A stretch of 64,000 nucleotides of DNA, taken from NCBI RefSeq assembly GCF_048564905.1, contig NC_132992.1, forward strand, positions 25,058,501 through 25,122,500, read 5' to 3'. A program made the translations under genes and the position numbers. Below the pieces are notes generated by a model. That model was given only the letters and a program-made list of their open reading frames with translations, searched no databases and was not told where the DNA came from. Shown one piece after another: positions 25,301 through 37,300 of the stretch. The stretch's first letter is position 1; every line of letters begins with the position of its first letter. This DNA comes from Vicugna pacos (lineage: Eukaryota; Chordata; Mammalia; Artiodactyla; Camelidae).

Positions 25301-28300
25301 ATTTTTATATTGATTATGTTTGTCGATGTGTGTGTGGTTTTGTGTTCTTGTTTTAGCGCTCTCAGGAACAAATTTTATCAGCAGTAAATCCATCAAAAAT
25401 TAAGTCTTTTAAATTAAAGTCTCTAGGAAAAGCACAAATTTCACAACCGTAGTTTTTTTCTAGGGGTTTGTTTAACTTGCAGATCTTACCATTCTTTCTT
25501 TAAGTCTACAATGTCCCACCCAGCATTTTTAAGGGACCTTGAAAACTGTTTCGTTAATTGGAACAATTCCAATTAATTAAATACGTCCAATGGTTTTAAA
25601 CTACAGTTACAGATTTTTATTATTTTTTCTTCCAGTTTTATTGAGATATAATTGACATAAAGCACTGTATACATTTAAAGTTTAAAGCATAATGATTTGA
25701 TTTACATACATCATGAAGTGAATATCTGTCATCTCATATAGATACAAACTAAAAAATGGAAAAAGCTCTTCTTGTGATGACTCTTATTCTTAGAATTTTC
25801 TCTTGGAATTTACTCTCTTAGCAATTTCCATATATAACACAGAGCAGTGTTAATTATATTGATCATGTTGTGCAGTACATCCCTTGTACTTATTTATCTT
25901 GTAACTGGCAGTTTGTACCTTTTGATCACCTTTCTCCAAGTCTCCCTCTCCCCACCCCCTGCCTCCGGTAACCACAAATCTGATCTCTTTTACTATGAGC
26001 TTGTTTTTTGAAGTATAATTGACCCACAACATTCTGTTAGTTCTGTTACATAATGATTTGATATTTCTATACATTTCAAACTGATCGCCATATTAAATCT
26101 AATTATGATATGTCACCATACAAAGATACTACCTAGTTACTGACTATATTCCCCACACTGTACATTTCATACCCATGCCTCACTTATTTTGCAGTTTTGT
26201 ACCTGTTAATCTCCCTCACCCATTTCTTTCCTCCCTGTACCGTCCTCCCCTCTGGAAACACTTATTTGTTCTCTGTACCTATAACTCTGTTGTTTGCTTT
26301 GTTTTTTTAAATTCCGCATGTAAGTGGAATCAGACAGTGCTTGTCTTTCTCTGCCTGACTTATTTCACTTAACGTGATACCCTCTAGGTCTCATCTGTGT
26401 CATTGCAAATGGAAAGATTTCATTCTTTTTTATGGCTAAGTAATATTTCATTGTGTGTATGTGTGCATAGCACATGTCCTTTATTCATTCATCTGTTGAT
26501 AGACACTTAGTTGTGCATATCTTGGCTATTGTAAATAACACTGCAGTGAACACAGGGCTGCATATCTTTTCTAATTAGTGTTTTTGATCTCTTCAGATAA
26601 ATAGCCAGAAGTGGAATTGCTGGATCATATGATAGTTCGATTTTTAATTTTTTGAGGAACCTCCATACTGTTTTCCATTTCCACCAGCAGGGCAGGAGGG
26701 TTCCCTTTTCTCCACATCCTCGCCAGCGCTTGTTATTTTTTGTCTTTTTGATAATAGCCATTCTGACAGGTGTAAGATGTTGTCTCGTTGTGGTTTTGAT
26801 TTGCATTTTCCTGATGATTAGTGACGTTGAACATCTTTTCATGTGCCTGTTGGCCATCTGTATGTTTTCCTTGGGAAAATGTCTATTCAGCTCCTCTGTG
26901 TGTTTTTAAACAGGTTGTTTATTTTTCTTATGTTGAGTTGAATGAGTTCTTTGGATATTTGGGACCCGGGTAGGGACTGAAAGTACTTGACAGGGCAGCA
27001 GCAATCTTACTACATTTTATATAATAGGTACCATTGTGCAGGTTGCATTTAAATCTTACACTGTAGTGAAGGGATGATTTTTGTGATGCAGTAAAAATTG
27101 GATTACCTAGCTCTGTTCTTAACTGGTATCTAAAATAAATGTTTCATGTTATTTCCACATTGAGGGAGAAAACTTTATCATTATCAGATGTATCATTTGC
27201 AAATATCTCCTCCACTTAGTAGGTGGCCTTTTCATTTTGCTGATAGTTCTTTCACTGTGCAAAAAAGCATTTTCGTTTGATATGGTCCCATTTGTTTATT
27301 TTTGCTTTTGTTTCCCTTGCCCACAGAGACATATCCAAAAAAATGTTACGAAGATTGATGTCAGAGTTTGTTGCCTAAGTTTTCTTCTAGAAGTTTTATG
27401 GTTTCAGGACTTATATTTAAGTCCTTAATCAATTTTGAATTTATTTTTGTGCACGATGTGAGAGCATAGTCCAATATGATTCTTTTGCATGCAGCTGTCA
27501 GTTTCCCCAACACCATTTATAAAAAGAGGCTTTTTCCCACTGTATATTCTTGCCTCCTTTGTCATAGACTAACTGCCCATATAATTGTGGCTCCGTTTCT
27601 AGGCTGTCTATTCTGTTCCATTGATCTGTATGTCTGGTTTTGCATCAACACCATACTGTTTTGATTACTGTAGCTTTGTAGTATAGTTTGAAATAAAGAA
27701 GCATGATTCCTCCAGCTTTATTTTTCCTCAAGATTGTTTAGGCTGTTCAGGGTCTTTTGTGTATCCATAGAAATGTTAGAATTATTTGTTCTTGTTCTGT
27801 GAAAAATGCCATTTTTTTTGATAGGGATTGCATTGATATGTAGGTTTCCCTAGGTAATATGGTCATTTTAACAATATTCTTCCAATCCATAAATGTGGTA
27901 TATATTTCCATCTCTGTGTTGTCTTCAGTTTTTTTCATCAGTGTCTTTGAAGTTTTCTGAGTACAGGTCTTTCACTTCTGTTTATTCCTAGATATTTTTT
28001 TTATGTGATTGTAAATGAGATTGTTATCTTAATTTCCCTTTCTGATAGTTCAGAGGTAATATAAGAAATACAACAGATTTCTATATATTAATTTTGTACC
28101 CTGCATCTTTACTGAATTCACTGATGAACTCTAATAGTTTTTTGGTGGCATCTTTAGGATTTTCTATATGTATCATGTCATCTGCAGACAGTGACAATTT
28201 TACTTCTTCCTTTCAGATTTGGATTCCTTCCATTTCTTTTTGTTGTCTGATTGCTATGACTAGGACTTCCAATACTATGTTCAATAAAAGTGGCAAAAGT

Positions 28301-31300
28301 GGGCATCCTTGTCTTGTTACTGATCTTAAAGTGAAAGCTGAAAGCTTTTCACTGTTGAGTAGATGTTAGCTGTGGGCTTATCATATATGGCATTTATTAT
28401 GCTGAGGTATAGTTCCTCTGTACCCACTCTGTGGGAAGTTTTTATCATAAATGGATGTTCAGTTTTTCTCAGATGCTTTTTCTGCATCTATTGAGGTGAT
28501 GACATGATCTTTATTCTTCAGTTTGTTAATGTCGTATATCAATCACATTGACTGATTTGTGTGAATTTGTTGTTGTTGTTGTTGTTGTTTTGGGGGAGTA
28601 ATTAGGTTTATTTATTTTACTTAAATGGAAGTACGGGGGATTGAACCCAGGGATGCTGGACATGCGTTCTACCACTGAGCTGTGTCCTCCCACTCCTAAT
28701 TTGTGGATATTGAACTATACTTGCATCCCTTAGATAAATTCCACTTGATCACGGTGTACAAATCTTTTAATGTATTATTGAATTTGGTTTGCTGATATTT
28801 TGTTGAGGACTTTTGCATATATGTTCATCATGACTTTTGCATATATGTTCATCATGTGTTCAGTGCTATTGGCCTTTAATTTCCTTTTTTGTGATATTAT
28901 TTGTATGATTTTGGTATCAGGGTGATTCTGGCCTCATGGAATGAGTTAGAAAGCATTTCTTTCTGTGCAGTCTTTCAGGATAGTTTGAGAAGGATAGGTG
29001 TTCACACTTTTCTAAATGTTTGGTAGAATTCACTTGTGAAATCATCTGATCCTGGACTTTTGTTTCTTGGGAGTTTTCTTAATTACTGATTCAGTTTCAT
29101 TATTGGTAATTAGTCTGTTCATATTTTCTATTTCTTCCTAGTTCAATCTTGAGCAGTTATACCTTTCTAAGAATTTTTATATCTCTTCTAGGTTGTCCAT
29201 TTTATTGGCATATAAGTGTTCATAGTAATCTCTTATTTGTATTTCTGTGGTGTCAGCTGTAAGTCCTCTTTCATTTCTGATTTTATTGATTTGGGCCCAC
29301 TCTTTTTATCTTTTCTTTCTTTTTTTTTTTTTAATTTTGGGGGAGGTAATCAGGTTTGTTTGTTTGTTTGTTTAAATGGAGGTGCTGGGGATTGAACCCA
29401 GGACCTTGTGCATGCTGGGCATGTGCTCTGCTAATGAGCTGTATCCTCCCCCTCTCTTTTCTTTTTATGATTAGTCTGGCTAAAGGTTTATCAATGTTTT
29501 TTAAACCAGCTCTTAGTTTCATCTTTTCTTTCTTTCTTTTTTTTTTTTTGTCTCTTTTGTTTATTTCTGCTCTGATCTTTATGATTTTTTCTTCTACTAA
29601 CTTTGGGTTTTGTTTGTTCTTCTGTTTCTTGTTCCTTTAGGTGTAAGGTTAGGTTGTTTATTTGAGATTTTTCTGGTTTCCTGAGGTAGGCTTGTATTGT
29701 TGTGAACTTCCCTCTTAAACTGATTTTGCTGTGTCCCAGAGGTTGTGGAACATTGTGTTTTCATTTTCACTTGTTGTCCAGGTATCTTTTATTTCTTCCT
29801 TGATTTCTTTAGTGATCCTTTGGTTGTTTAGTAACATGTTGTTTAGTCTTCACATGTCTGGTTTTTTTGCATTTTTTTTTTTCCTTACAGTTGATTTCCA
29901 GTCTTATAGCATTTGGGGGCAGAAAAGATGCTGGATATTTCAGTTGTCTTAAATTTACGAGACTCATTTTGTGGCCTAGCCTGTGATCTATCCTGGAAGA
30001 TGTTCCCTTTGCACTTGCCGTGCTGCTGACTTCCTACTTGTACTGCTGCAGGAGTTGCTGTGGCCCCCTTCTCTAAGCCATTTCAGCATGGGCTGCATAA
30101 AGCCACCGTCTTCGCCCTTCCAAGTGATAACAGGCACACAGCTGCACACATCGAGTTGGTTTTATCCTGTGGCCCAAGAGATAAGAAAAAAATTTCATTA
30201 AAAAAATTATTTTGGGGGCTGGGGAGGCAGTTCTAGCGGATACTTCCAAAGATGAGACGTTGTTTGGTTTCTGTCACAGAGGCTTCCATTTCCCTTAACC
30301 ACAGCCCTACATATAAGGATGCCTTGGCAAAGAATTCACCAGGGCTTTGCCTTAAGATCTGCTATTTTGTAAGGTAACGTTTCTGCATGTGTTTGGGACT
30401 TTGTGGAGTCTGGTGAAATGAAAAAGCAAGGGCTCTAGGTCTTTCCTCGTCTTCCTTGCCTTTCCCTTCCTGACCATCTGTATAATACCTCTGGGAAGAC
30501 AGGAAAGGACAGTTGTCAATACTGGGAATTCCTCAACAGAGCAGTCAGTTTTTCTGGTGTGCCTGAGCTCAATACTTTATACCAATGTTTTCATCACTTT
30601 TACAGCATTTTGGTATCAAGTGACACAAGGAAGAGGTTACTTTGTTTTTATTCCTAAATACAAGAGTAGTGTAGCTCATATTTGAGCATTTTGAAAATAT
30701 AGAAAAGAATATAACTACAGTACTAATCACGCATATCCAACTACCTAGTTGCGTATATTTCCTTAGTCTTTTTCCAAGTTTTTTTAAACATAATAGAGAT
30801 CAAAGTATGTATAAAGTTCTGTATCCTATAGCTGTCACTTAGCTTTAAATCATAGGAATCTTCGCTAGTCAGTAAAAAAAAAAAAAAACCTTTGTCAACA
30901 TCATTTTTTTGTGGCTATCTACTATTTTAAGATATAATACAGTGTAACTTACAGGTGCGTGGTCCCACTTTGGGCATTTGGTTTGTCTGCAGTTATCTTA
31001 CTTGTAATTCTCTCTGAGACACCTAGTTGTGCCTAAACCGCTGTAATGGCTCCTGTGGTTGTTTTACACCTTATCACAGCACGCACGTAGTATGTGTGCA
31101 GGGCAGAGGATCGTCAGAGGGTGGTTTTCTTCTCTTCCCCCCACCCCCACCCCAGCTCCTTACGTTCTGTGTAGAGAATATACATTCTGTATTCCCGGGA
31201 CTATAGAAGGACAAACCAGCCTGTGTATCTGAATCCTCTTCATGGATAGAACCCACCAAAATGTGAGTCCTTGGCTTCAGTTTTGGACTGTGGTTTTGAA

Positions 31301-34300
31301 CTCGCACCTTGTAGGTATTGGATAACGGAATTCTGGATCATGTTTAAAATGGATGCCAGCTTGGCAAACACTATGGAGGAGTTCCAGGAACTGGTGAAAG
31401 CCAATGGCGAGGAGCTGCACTGCCGCCTGATCGACACAACTCAAATGTGAGTGTCAAGGTTCTGACTCCCCTTTCGAAACCCCCTCCCTCCTATAGAACA
31501 ATCCAGGCCGCTCAGCGAGGCCCGCTTCCCGGTGTGGCCGCTGCTCTCCCTCCTCGAGAAGCCCCCAGACAGGCAGGTTCCAATCGCCTCCCCAGAGAGA
31601 AGAGCCTGACATTTACCAGCAGAGCAGAGCAAAGCCCCTGGTGGTAACTCTGTGGGGGACTAATATCCAAGAGCAGAAATTAATAATACGCCCCAGTGAA
31701 AAGGAAATCAGGTAGCAAAATACTGACTAAAATGTATCCAGGTCATAAGAAACTGAAAGTGCAGTGAGTAAATTCATGCTGCTTCAGCAGCTGATGCCTG
31801 GAGGCATCCTGAACTCACACATGGAGAAGGGACTGCTGGACAGTGGGTCGAGCAGGGGGGTTATAAAATACACGGACATCTGTGGGAGACACCTTGACTT
31901 AGAGAGATGAAAAGGATCTTAAGAATATTTCAGGTTATTCCTTGGATTTCTTATTTATGAGACTGTCCCACTCTGGAAAAATGGACGCCTGTCCTCATTT
32001 GGGAGAGGAGAGCATACTCACCACGTGCTAAGGTCTTCACAAGGTAGCTGCTTTATTTCGGAATAATACACATCCCTAGGATATAGAGTTCTAGCACTGA
32101 AACACATTTGAAAGATCATTTCATCCAGCATCCTGGGAAACTGAGGCTTAGCACAGCTGGCTCGACTAGGGTCACACAGCTGGTTAAGTGAATGCCAGAG
32201 CAGAAGCTGGACTCTGAGAGCCCACAGCGCCCTGTGCCATGCTGTGCAGAAACGATTTCCAAATCACATTTCAGAATGCCAAATAAACCTATCAGTTTGG
32301 ACTCTCTGTACTACTTTGCTTAGAATTATAATAACTTGAAAGATAAAAGAACTTCTTGAACTAACAGTGTCTTCATTTTGAAAACACAGCACATAGGGCC
32401 CAGGGTGGTTCTCAAGTCCTGATCGCCTGTCCCAGCACGTGCCTAGCTGACTTCCTCTATTTTCCACGGTATATTCTTTAGGAATTAGTGGGATACGGCC
32501 TGACCAGGTATACTTGAGGAATAGTGAGTTAAACTCTCCTTTTGCAGTGCACCTCAGAGTCTGTTAATGCTCGTTGGGTGAGGGGGCAACAGAATTTGTG
32601 GCCTTTCCCAAACTCATTTGACCATAGAAGCCTTTTGTCAGAAGACAAGGTTCTCAGGAAGACCAGTTTGGGAAACACAGATCTGCAACCTGCTGCCTTT
32701 CAAAGCGGCTGCTTCCCTTTGCTTCCTTAGGGAAGGAAATCGAAACTGACTAACAAATGCATGGATTGGTTACAAGAAAATGTGTGTGGGGCTAACTCTA
32801 GGGTTAACAAGGCTTCCTTGGTCATTTCGGTGACCGGGGACATTTGAGAAAAATGCCGCAAGTCTGCCCAGAGTAACCACATGTTTCTACACGATTCCGC
32901 AGCACGACCTCTCTTCCGTGTGGCTCTCTGTGGTTCTGTAGCATGAAAACTGCCCCACTACCTTGAGATTTCCCACCAGAGTCCCCGTCACTCTCATGAG
33001 ATGAAGGAACACACAGGAGGCATGGGGGGAGCAGACACGCCAGGGCTAGACAGGGGTGCCAGGACCAAAGGCTAGGGCACCGTGACCAACGCCTGACACT
33101 CAGTCCTTCCCACGGCCTTAAGGTGAACGCATTTTACGCAGTTCCCATGGCACATTCAAAGGGTTCATGGAAAACCACAAGGCTTCCTAGTTGGAGCCAT
33201 GGGAAAACTGGTTTGGGGAAACTGTTAATGCATTGTTTCGGCCGAGGCAAGTTAGCTAATAATGCTTTGTTCACTCTTGTGGGAAATGTTAATGGATTTA
33301 CTTGCCTTAAAAAGCAATTTTGATTTATTCTTTTGCTGTCTTCTCCCTTTCACTTTTATCCGCAAAAGCAATGCCCGCGACTGGTCCAGGAAACTGACTC
33401 AAAGGATAAAATCAAACACCAGCAAGAAACGGAAAGTCTCCCTGCTGTTTGACCATCTGGAACCAGAGGAGCTATCCGAGCACCTTACCTACCTGGAGTT
33501 CAAGTCCTTCCGGAGGATATCGGTATGGCCCCAGGGGGCTGGAGAGAAACTTCTGAAAATAAGCCGAGAAATTCAGCAGGCCAGCCACCCCCGAACCCTG
33601 GAGGCCCCCTCAGCGCTGGCAGGCTTTCCCCTCAGACTTTGTATAGTCGGGAAGATCCGGACACACTGAATTATTTGTTGCTCCTGCTCTGCTCCCCCAG
33701 CCGTCTAAGCGCGCCCTGCCTCACTCACCCCTCACTCAGGTGACAAGAGCACACGTGATACCTTGCGCACACGAGTGTGCGCACACATTTTACCCATGAT
33801 AGTCATTAGGCTTCCAGAATTCTAAAAGAATTTTCAAACTCCCTGCAAAATGGGGTTCAGTCCTGTAAGAGTTCGAGTTCATTCTAGGATAGGCTTTGGG
33901 TAGCTCTGGGAAATCCCAGAATAAAGTAAGTGCTCCTGGTCTAGCCCAGAATATGCCTAAACTTTGAAGTAGTGCTGACAGGGCCCAGCAGTCACCCCTG
34001 GTTCTAGAGAGAAACTGTGTCGACCCAAACCTTGCTCCTTAAACCTGTGATACAAGAGAACTCGTCAACGTGTCAGATACCATCAAACCCTCACTGGCCC
34101 GTGTGCCTTCCCAAGAAATGACACCTTGACACCACTCAGTCCCTGCCACTATCAAAAGATGCAGTCTTCAGGTTTGCTCCGAAAACAGACTGCCTGGTTG
34201 CTGGGTGCATTTCTTAGAAGCATCTGTGCCCCAGTGAGGGGATGGAGGCCCCAGGGGAGGCTTGGACCAAGTCACCCAGTTTATTAGACTCAGAGCTAAG

Positions 34301-37300
34301 GCCAAGATCACATGCCCCTCTCGGTCACTCAGCACCAAGTTATTGAGCCTGGTTGTGTCTGGAGGGAGAGCTGCAAACCAGGTGACAGGGATTTTATATC
34401 TTTTCTCCCCTAACGTTGACATCGTCCCTGTTTTTACATAGCTATTTGGCCAATCAGCCAGGAACCTCCACCTACCCAGCCCCATTTGGAAATAAATCTC
34501 CAAGCATTAATCTGTGTGGCCCCCTGGTCTCCTCACTGGCACCCCTCAGACAGAACCACGAGCCCCCACTGGCAAGCTCCGCCTGGGGAGTGTCCTTTTG
34601 GCAGTGCCGCCTCTGTCACAGGAAGGACACTGAAGAGAGCCATTTATCACGCTGGAAATCTGAGCTGTACGGGGCCCAGTTGGCAGGGCTGTTCTGTCCA
34701 ACCCGCAGGACGTCTGCTCCCTGCCCTGCTCGGAGCAGGGGGCATGGAAGGGAGGAGTCAGTGTAGAACACGGGCTCGCAGCCAGTGCTCCCCCAGGGTT
34801 GAGGCAGGGTTCTGTCTGCAAAGGGAAACATCAGTGTGAATCTTCGTTTCTTTTGAATGGCATGGTCCCCCACAGCAGAAGACTTTGGGGGGATTTTTTT
34901 TGTTTTTCCTACGCAGTTCCAAACAGTTTCCCCAAACAAGTGTTCTTCCAACGTAGGGTGGGAGGGAAATTTATTTCTGCTATAAATTGAGTGACATTTA
35001 GTATTTTCTGCTTACTATTATAATACTTGGTGTAAGAAGTGTACTGAGACAATTCTTTTTTAAAAAAATGGATTCAATACATTGTATTTATGGTGGGAGA
35101 GGTATATCAATGTATTCATTGGAATGAATCAGGGGAAACTTTTCTTAGAACCAGTAAGATGTTTGCTTTATATGTCTCTCTTAAAGAGCAGATTTGGTCT
35201 CCATATTTTTCCACCCATCAGCGATCCCAGCACAGGGAAATGGGGCTCAGTCAATTTGCACTCATTCTATTTAGATTATGAGATTCTTCTCATCAGTGTA
35301 TTACTGGTCAGGCAGGAGTAAGGTATATACACTGATAACAGTCCCCTCACCCTCTTCCCACCCAGTCTCAGTGACTTAACAAAGCCAGAGTTAATTCTTC
35401 CCTCACGCTACACGTCTGACACAGGTCAGCAGGGGCCTCTGCTGATCCCAGGTGCTTGAGGACCCGGACAGGGGGGTTCCATCTTGGTAAAAATTTCTAT
35501 GATCTCTGCAGCGTGGAAAGACAATATAGCCAGTCATTCACTGGTTCTTACATCTTTTTCTCAGAAGTCATCATGTCATTTCCACTCACATTCTGCTGGC
35601 TATACTGTGTGACGTGGTCACACGTGATCTCAGAGAGGAGCGTTCAGAAGTGGAGAGCTGGCCAGAGCAGGGGAGCAGCGTCACACACTTCGGTGGGAGC
35701 GCTGGGGCAGAGCGGGCCACGCCTCCCTCTCAGTTACACTGTTGGAGCAGCATTGTGTCAGGGCCACAATAACTATGTGGCCATGGGTTATGTGGTGATC
35801 TTCTGGGACAGTTCCTGTTTCACAACTGCTGTTTCATTGTCAGCCATAATCATTGCCATTAACTGGCTGGGGAAGTATGGTCACCACATAATAGCTAAGC
35901 AGGTGTCATGTACTCCACTCACTTGGCTTCTGCTCAGAAATTGGTGAGCAGAAGGAAATCTAAATAGCCTTGTTTCAGCATGAGATTAATAATTATCGTG
36001 TTAGCACCAAGTCACACTCACGTAGCACTTTGAAAACTTAAGGTGCCTTTACGGGCTATCGTGTCTGTTCTTATTAACAATTCCATGTCCCAAACAGGGC
36101 AGATGTTATCCTGCCATTTTTAAGTTAAGAAAACAGGAGGGAGAGAGAGAAGTGAGATTGTCTCTTTTCCCTTAACTTCAGCAGAGCTGGAACTTGTCCT
36201 GAGAGTTTTCTTGAATACTACTCTTTGGAATTTAAAAGGGACACTATGGGTATCTACTCGAATACAGTACTGAATTAACTAGTATGTGTAACATCTGTTT
36301 ATGCTGATGACTTCTGATGGAGAGACCATGCTGTGGGTAGAGGAAGAAAGATGCCCTCACTCCCCTTCTTGTCAGCCAGGTGGAGGACACGCGGGAGCAG
36401 AGGGCCAAGAGCTCCTCTGTCCCATCACAGAGTCTAGCCATCCGCTGAGCAGAGGTGATCTGCCCCTCGGACCTCCCAGAACACCGGAGCAGCAGTCCTG
36501 ATGAGTTTCTTTTTCCCCAGTTCTCCGATTATCAGAACTACCTTGTGAATAGCTGCGTGAAGGAGAACCCCACCATGGAGCGGTCCATCGCCCTGTGTAA
36601 CGGCGTCTCCCAGTGGGTGCAGCTGATGGTTCTCAGCCGCCCCACCCCGCAGCTCCGGGCTCAGGTCTTCATCAAGTTCATCCAGGTGGCACAGGTGAGT
36701 GACTGGATTAAGACTTCTGGCCTGGCCTAGGAGGGAAATTATCCCCTCCCGGCCTCGTCTACCCATTAGAGCTTCTTTTCCTTCATGAACCTCGGGGTGG
36801 AGTTTGTGCACCGTCAGCTGTCCCCAGATCTAGGCACGGTGATTTTCCTAGTTCCCACGCAGGGCGATGTGGAGAGGGTCGTAAAGGCCATCTTCGAGGT
36901 CAGGGTACAGGTTTGGATCTGTTCAGACCTTTAACGGGTTTCAGAAGATGCTTACCAGCCTACACTGCTCTCCCAAATGTGGCCCACGTGGCAAAGGGAA
37001 GCGCATTCCCGGGTTTTTGTGGAGCTGGACCAACGAGAGTTAGGTCTTTGAGCCCATGTTGTGTCAAATGCCTGGGGTTTAATGTTTGAGGGGCAGAGTT
37101 CAAGCATTTGGTGAGAACACAAACACATTTGAAGTTCCACAGAGATTCTAGCGTGTCTTCCCAGTTACTGTGCTATATAGCACTGGCATTGCCCTCAGAA
37201 ATAAAACATTCTGGTTACTTTGGGGTGAATGTTATAAAAGATTACACTTAATGATGTATTTTTCCAGCTCTAGACGTTCCACGCCAGTGTTTCTTAAAAT

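Larger units (their letters stand above)
25615..30012 (-). repeat. 4.4-kb antisense L1 in the AT-AC intron
   Basis: On the plus strand the element starts with 3' UTR sequence (CCAGTTTTATTGAGATATAA) and proceeds backwards through ORF2 (GTGGAATTGCTGGATCATAT at 26610, TTTGATTACTGTAGCTTTGT near 27660, GTCATCTGCAGACAGTGACA near 28175, TTTTGGTATCAGGGTGATTC near 28910) to TGGCCTAGCCTGTGATCTAT near 29970. It is interrupted at about 26960-27180 by unrelated sequence and by two SINEs. ORF2 is broken throughout. Its end lies about 300 bases before exon 4. Confidence 0.88.
22145..30310 (+). other. RASGRP1: U12-type AT-AC (minor spliceosome) intron of RASGRP1
   Basis: The 8166-bp intron between exons 3 and 4 begins ATATCCTTT, a perfect match to the nine-base U12-type AT-AC donor consensus. 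It ends in CCCTAC. A TCCCTTAAC branch-site match lies at 30291-30299, so its branch adenosine is about 12 bases from the terminal AC, inside the short window typical of U12 introns. There is no polypyrimidine tract of the U2 kind before the acceptor. The reading frame closes only with these ends: ACC CT joined to A TAT AAG gives Thr-Leu-Tyr-Lys. The other 13 complete introns of the gene in this window are GT-AG. Inside the intron are a (TG)n tract, L2 relics, a 4.4-kb antisense L1 and two antisense SINEs. Confidence 0.93.

Noticed and set aside
35456-35947. 163-codon plus-strand open frame in intron 6
   Set aside because: No recognisable domain or splice signals in frame; kept only as a low-interest repeat observation.
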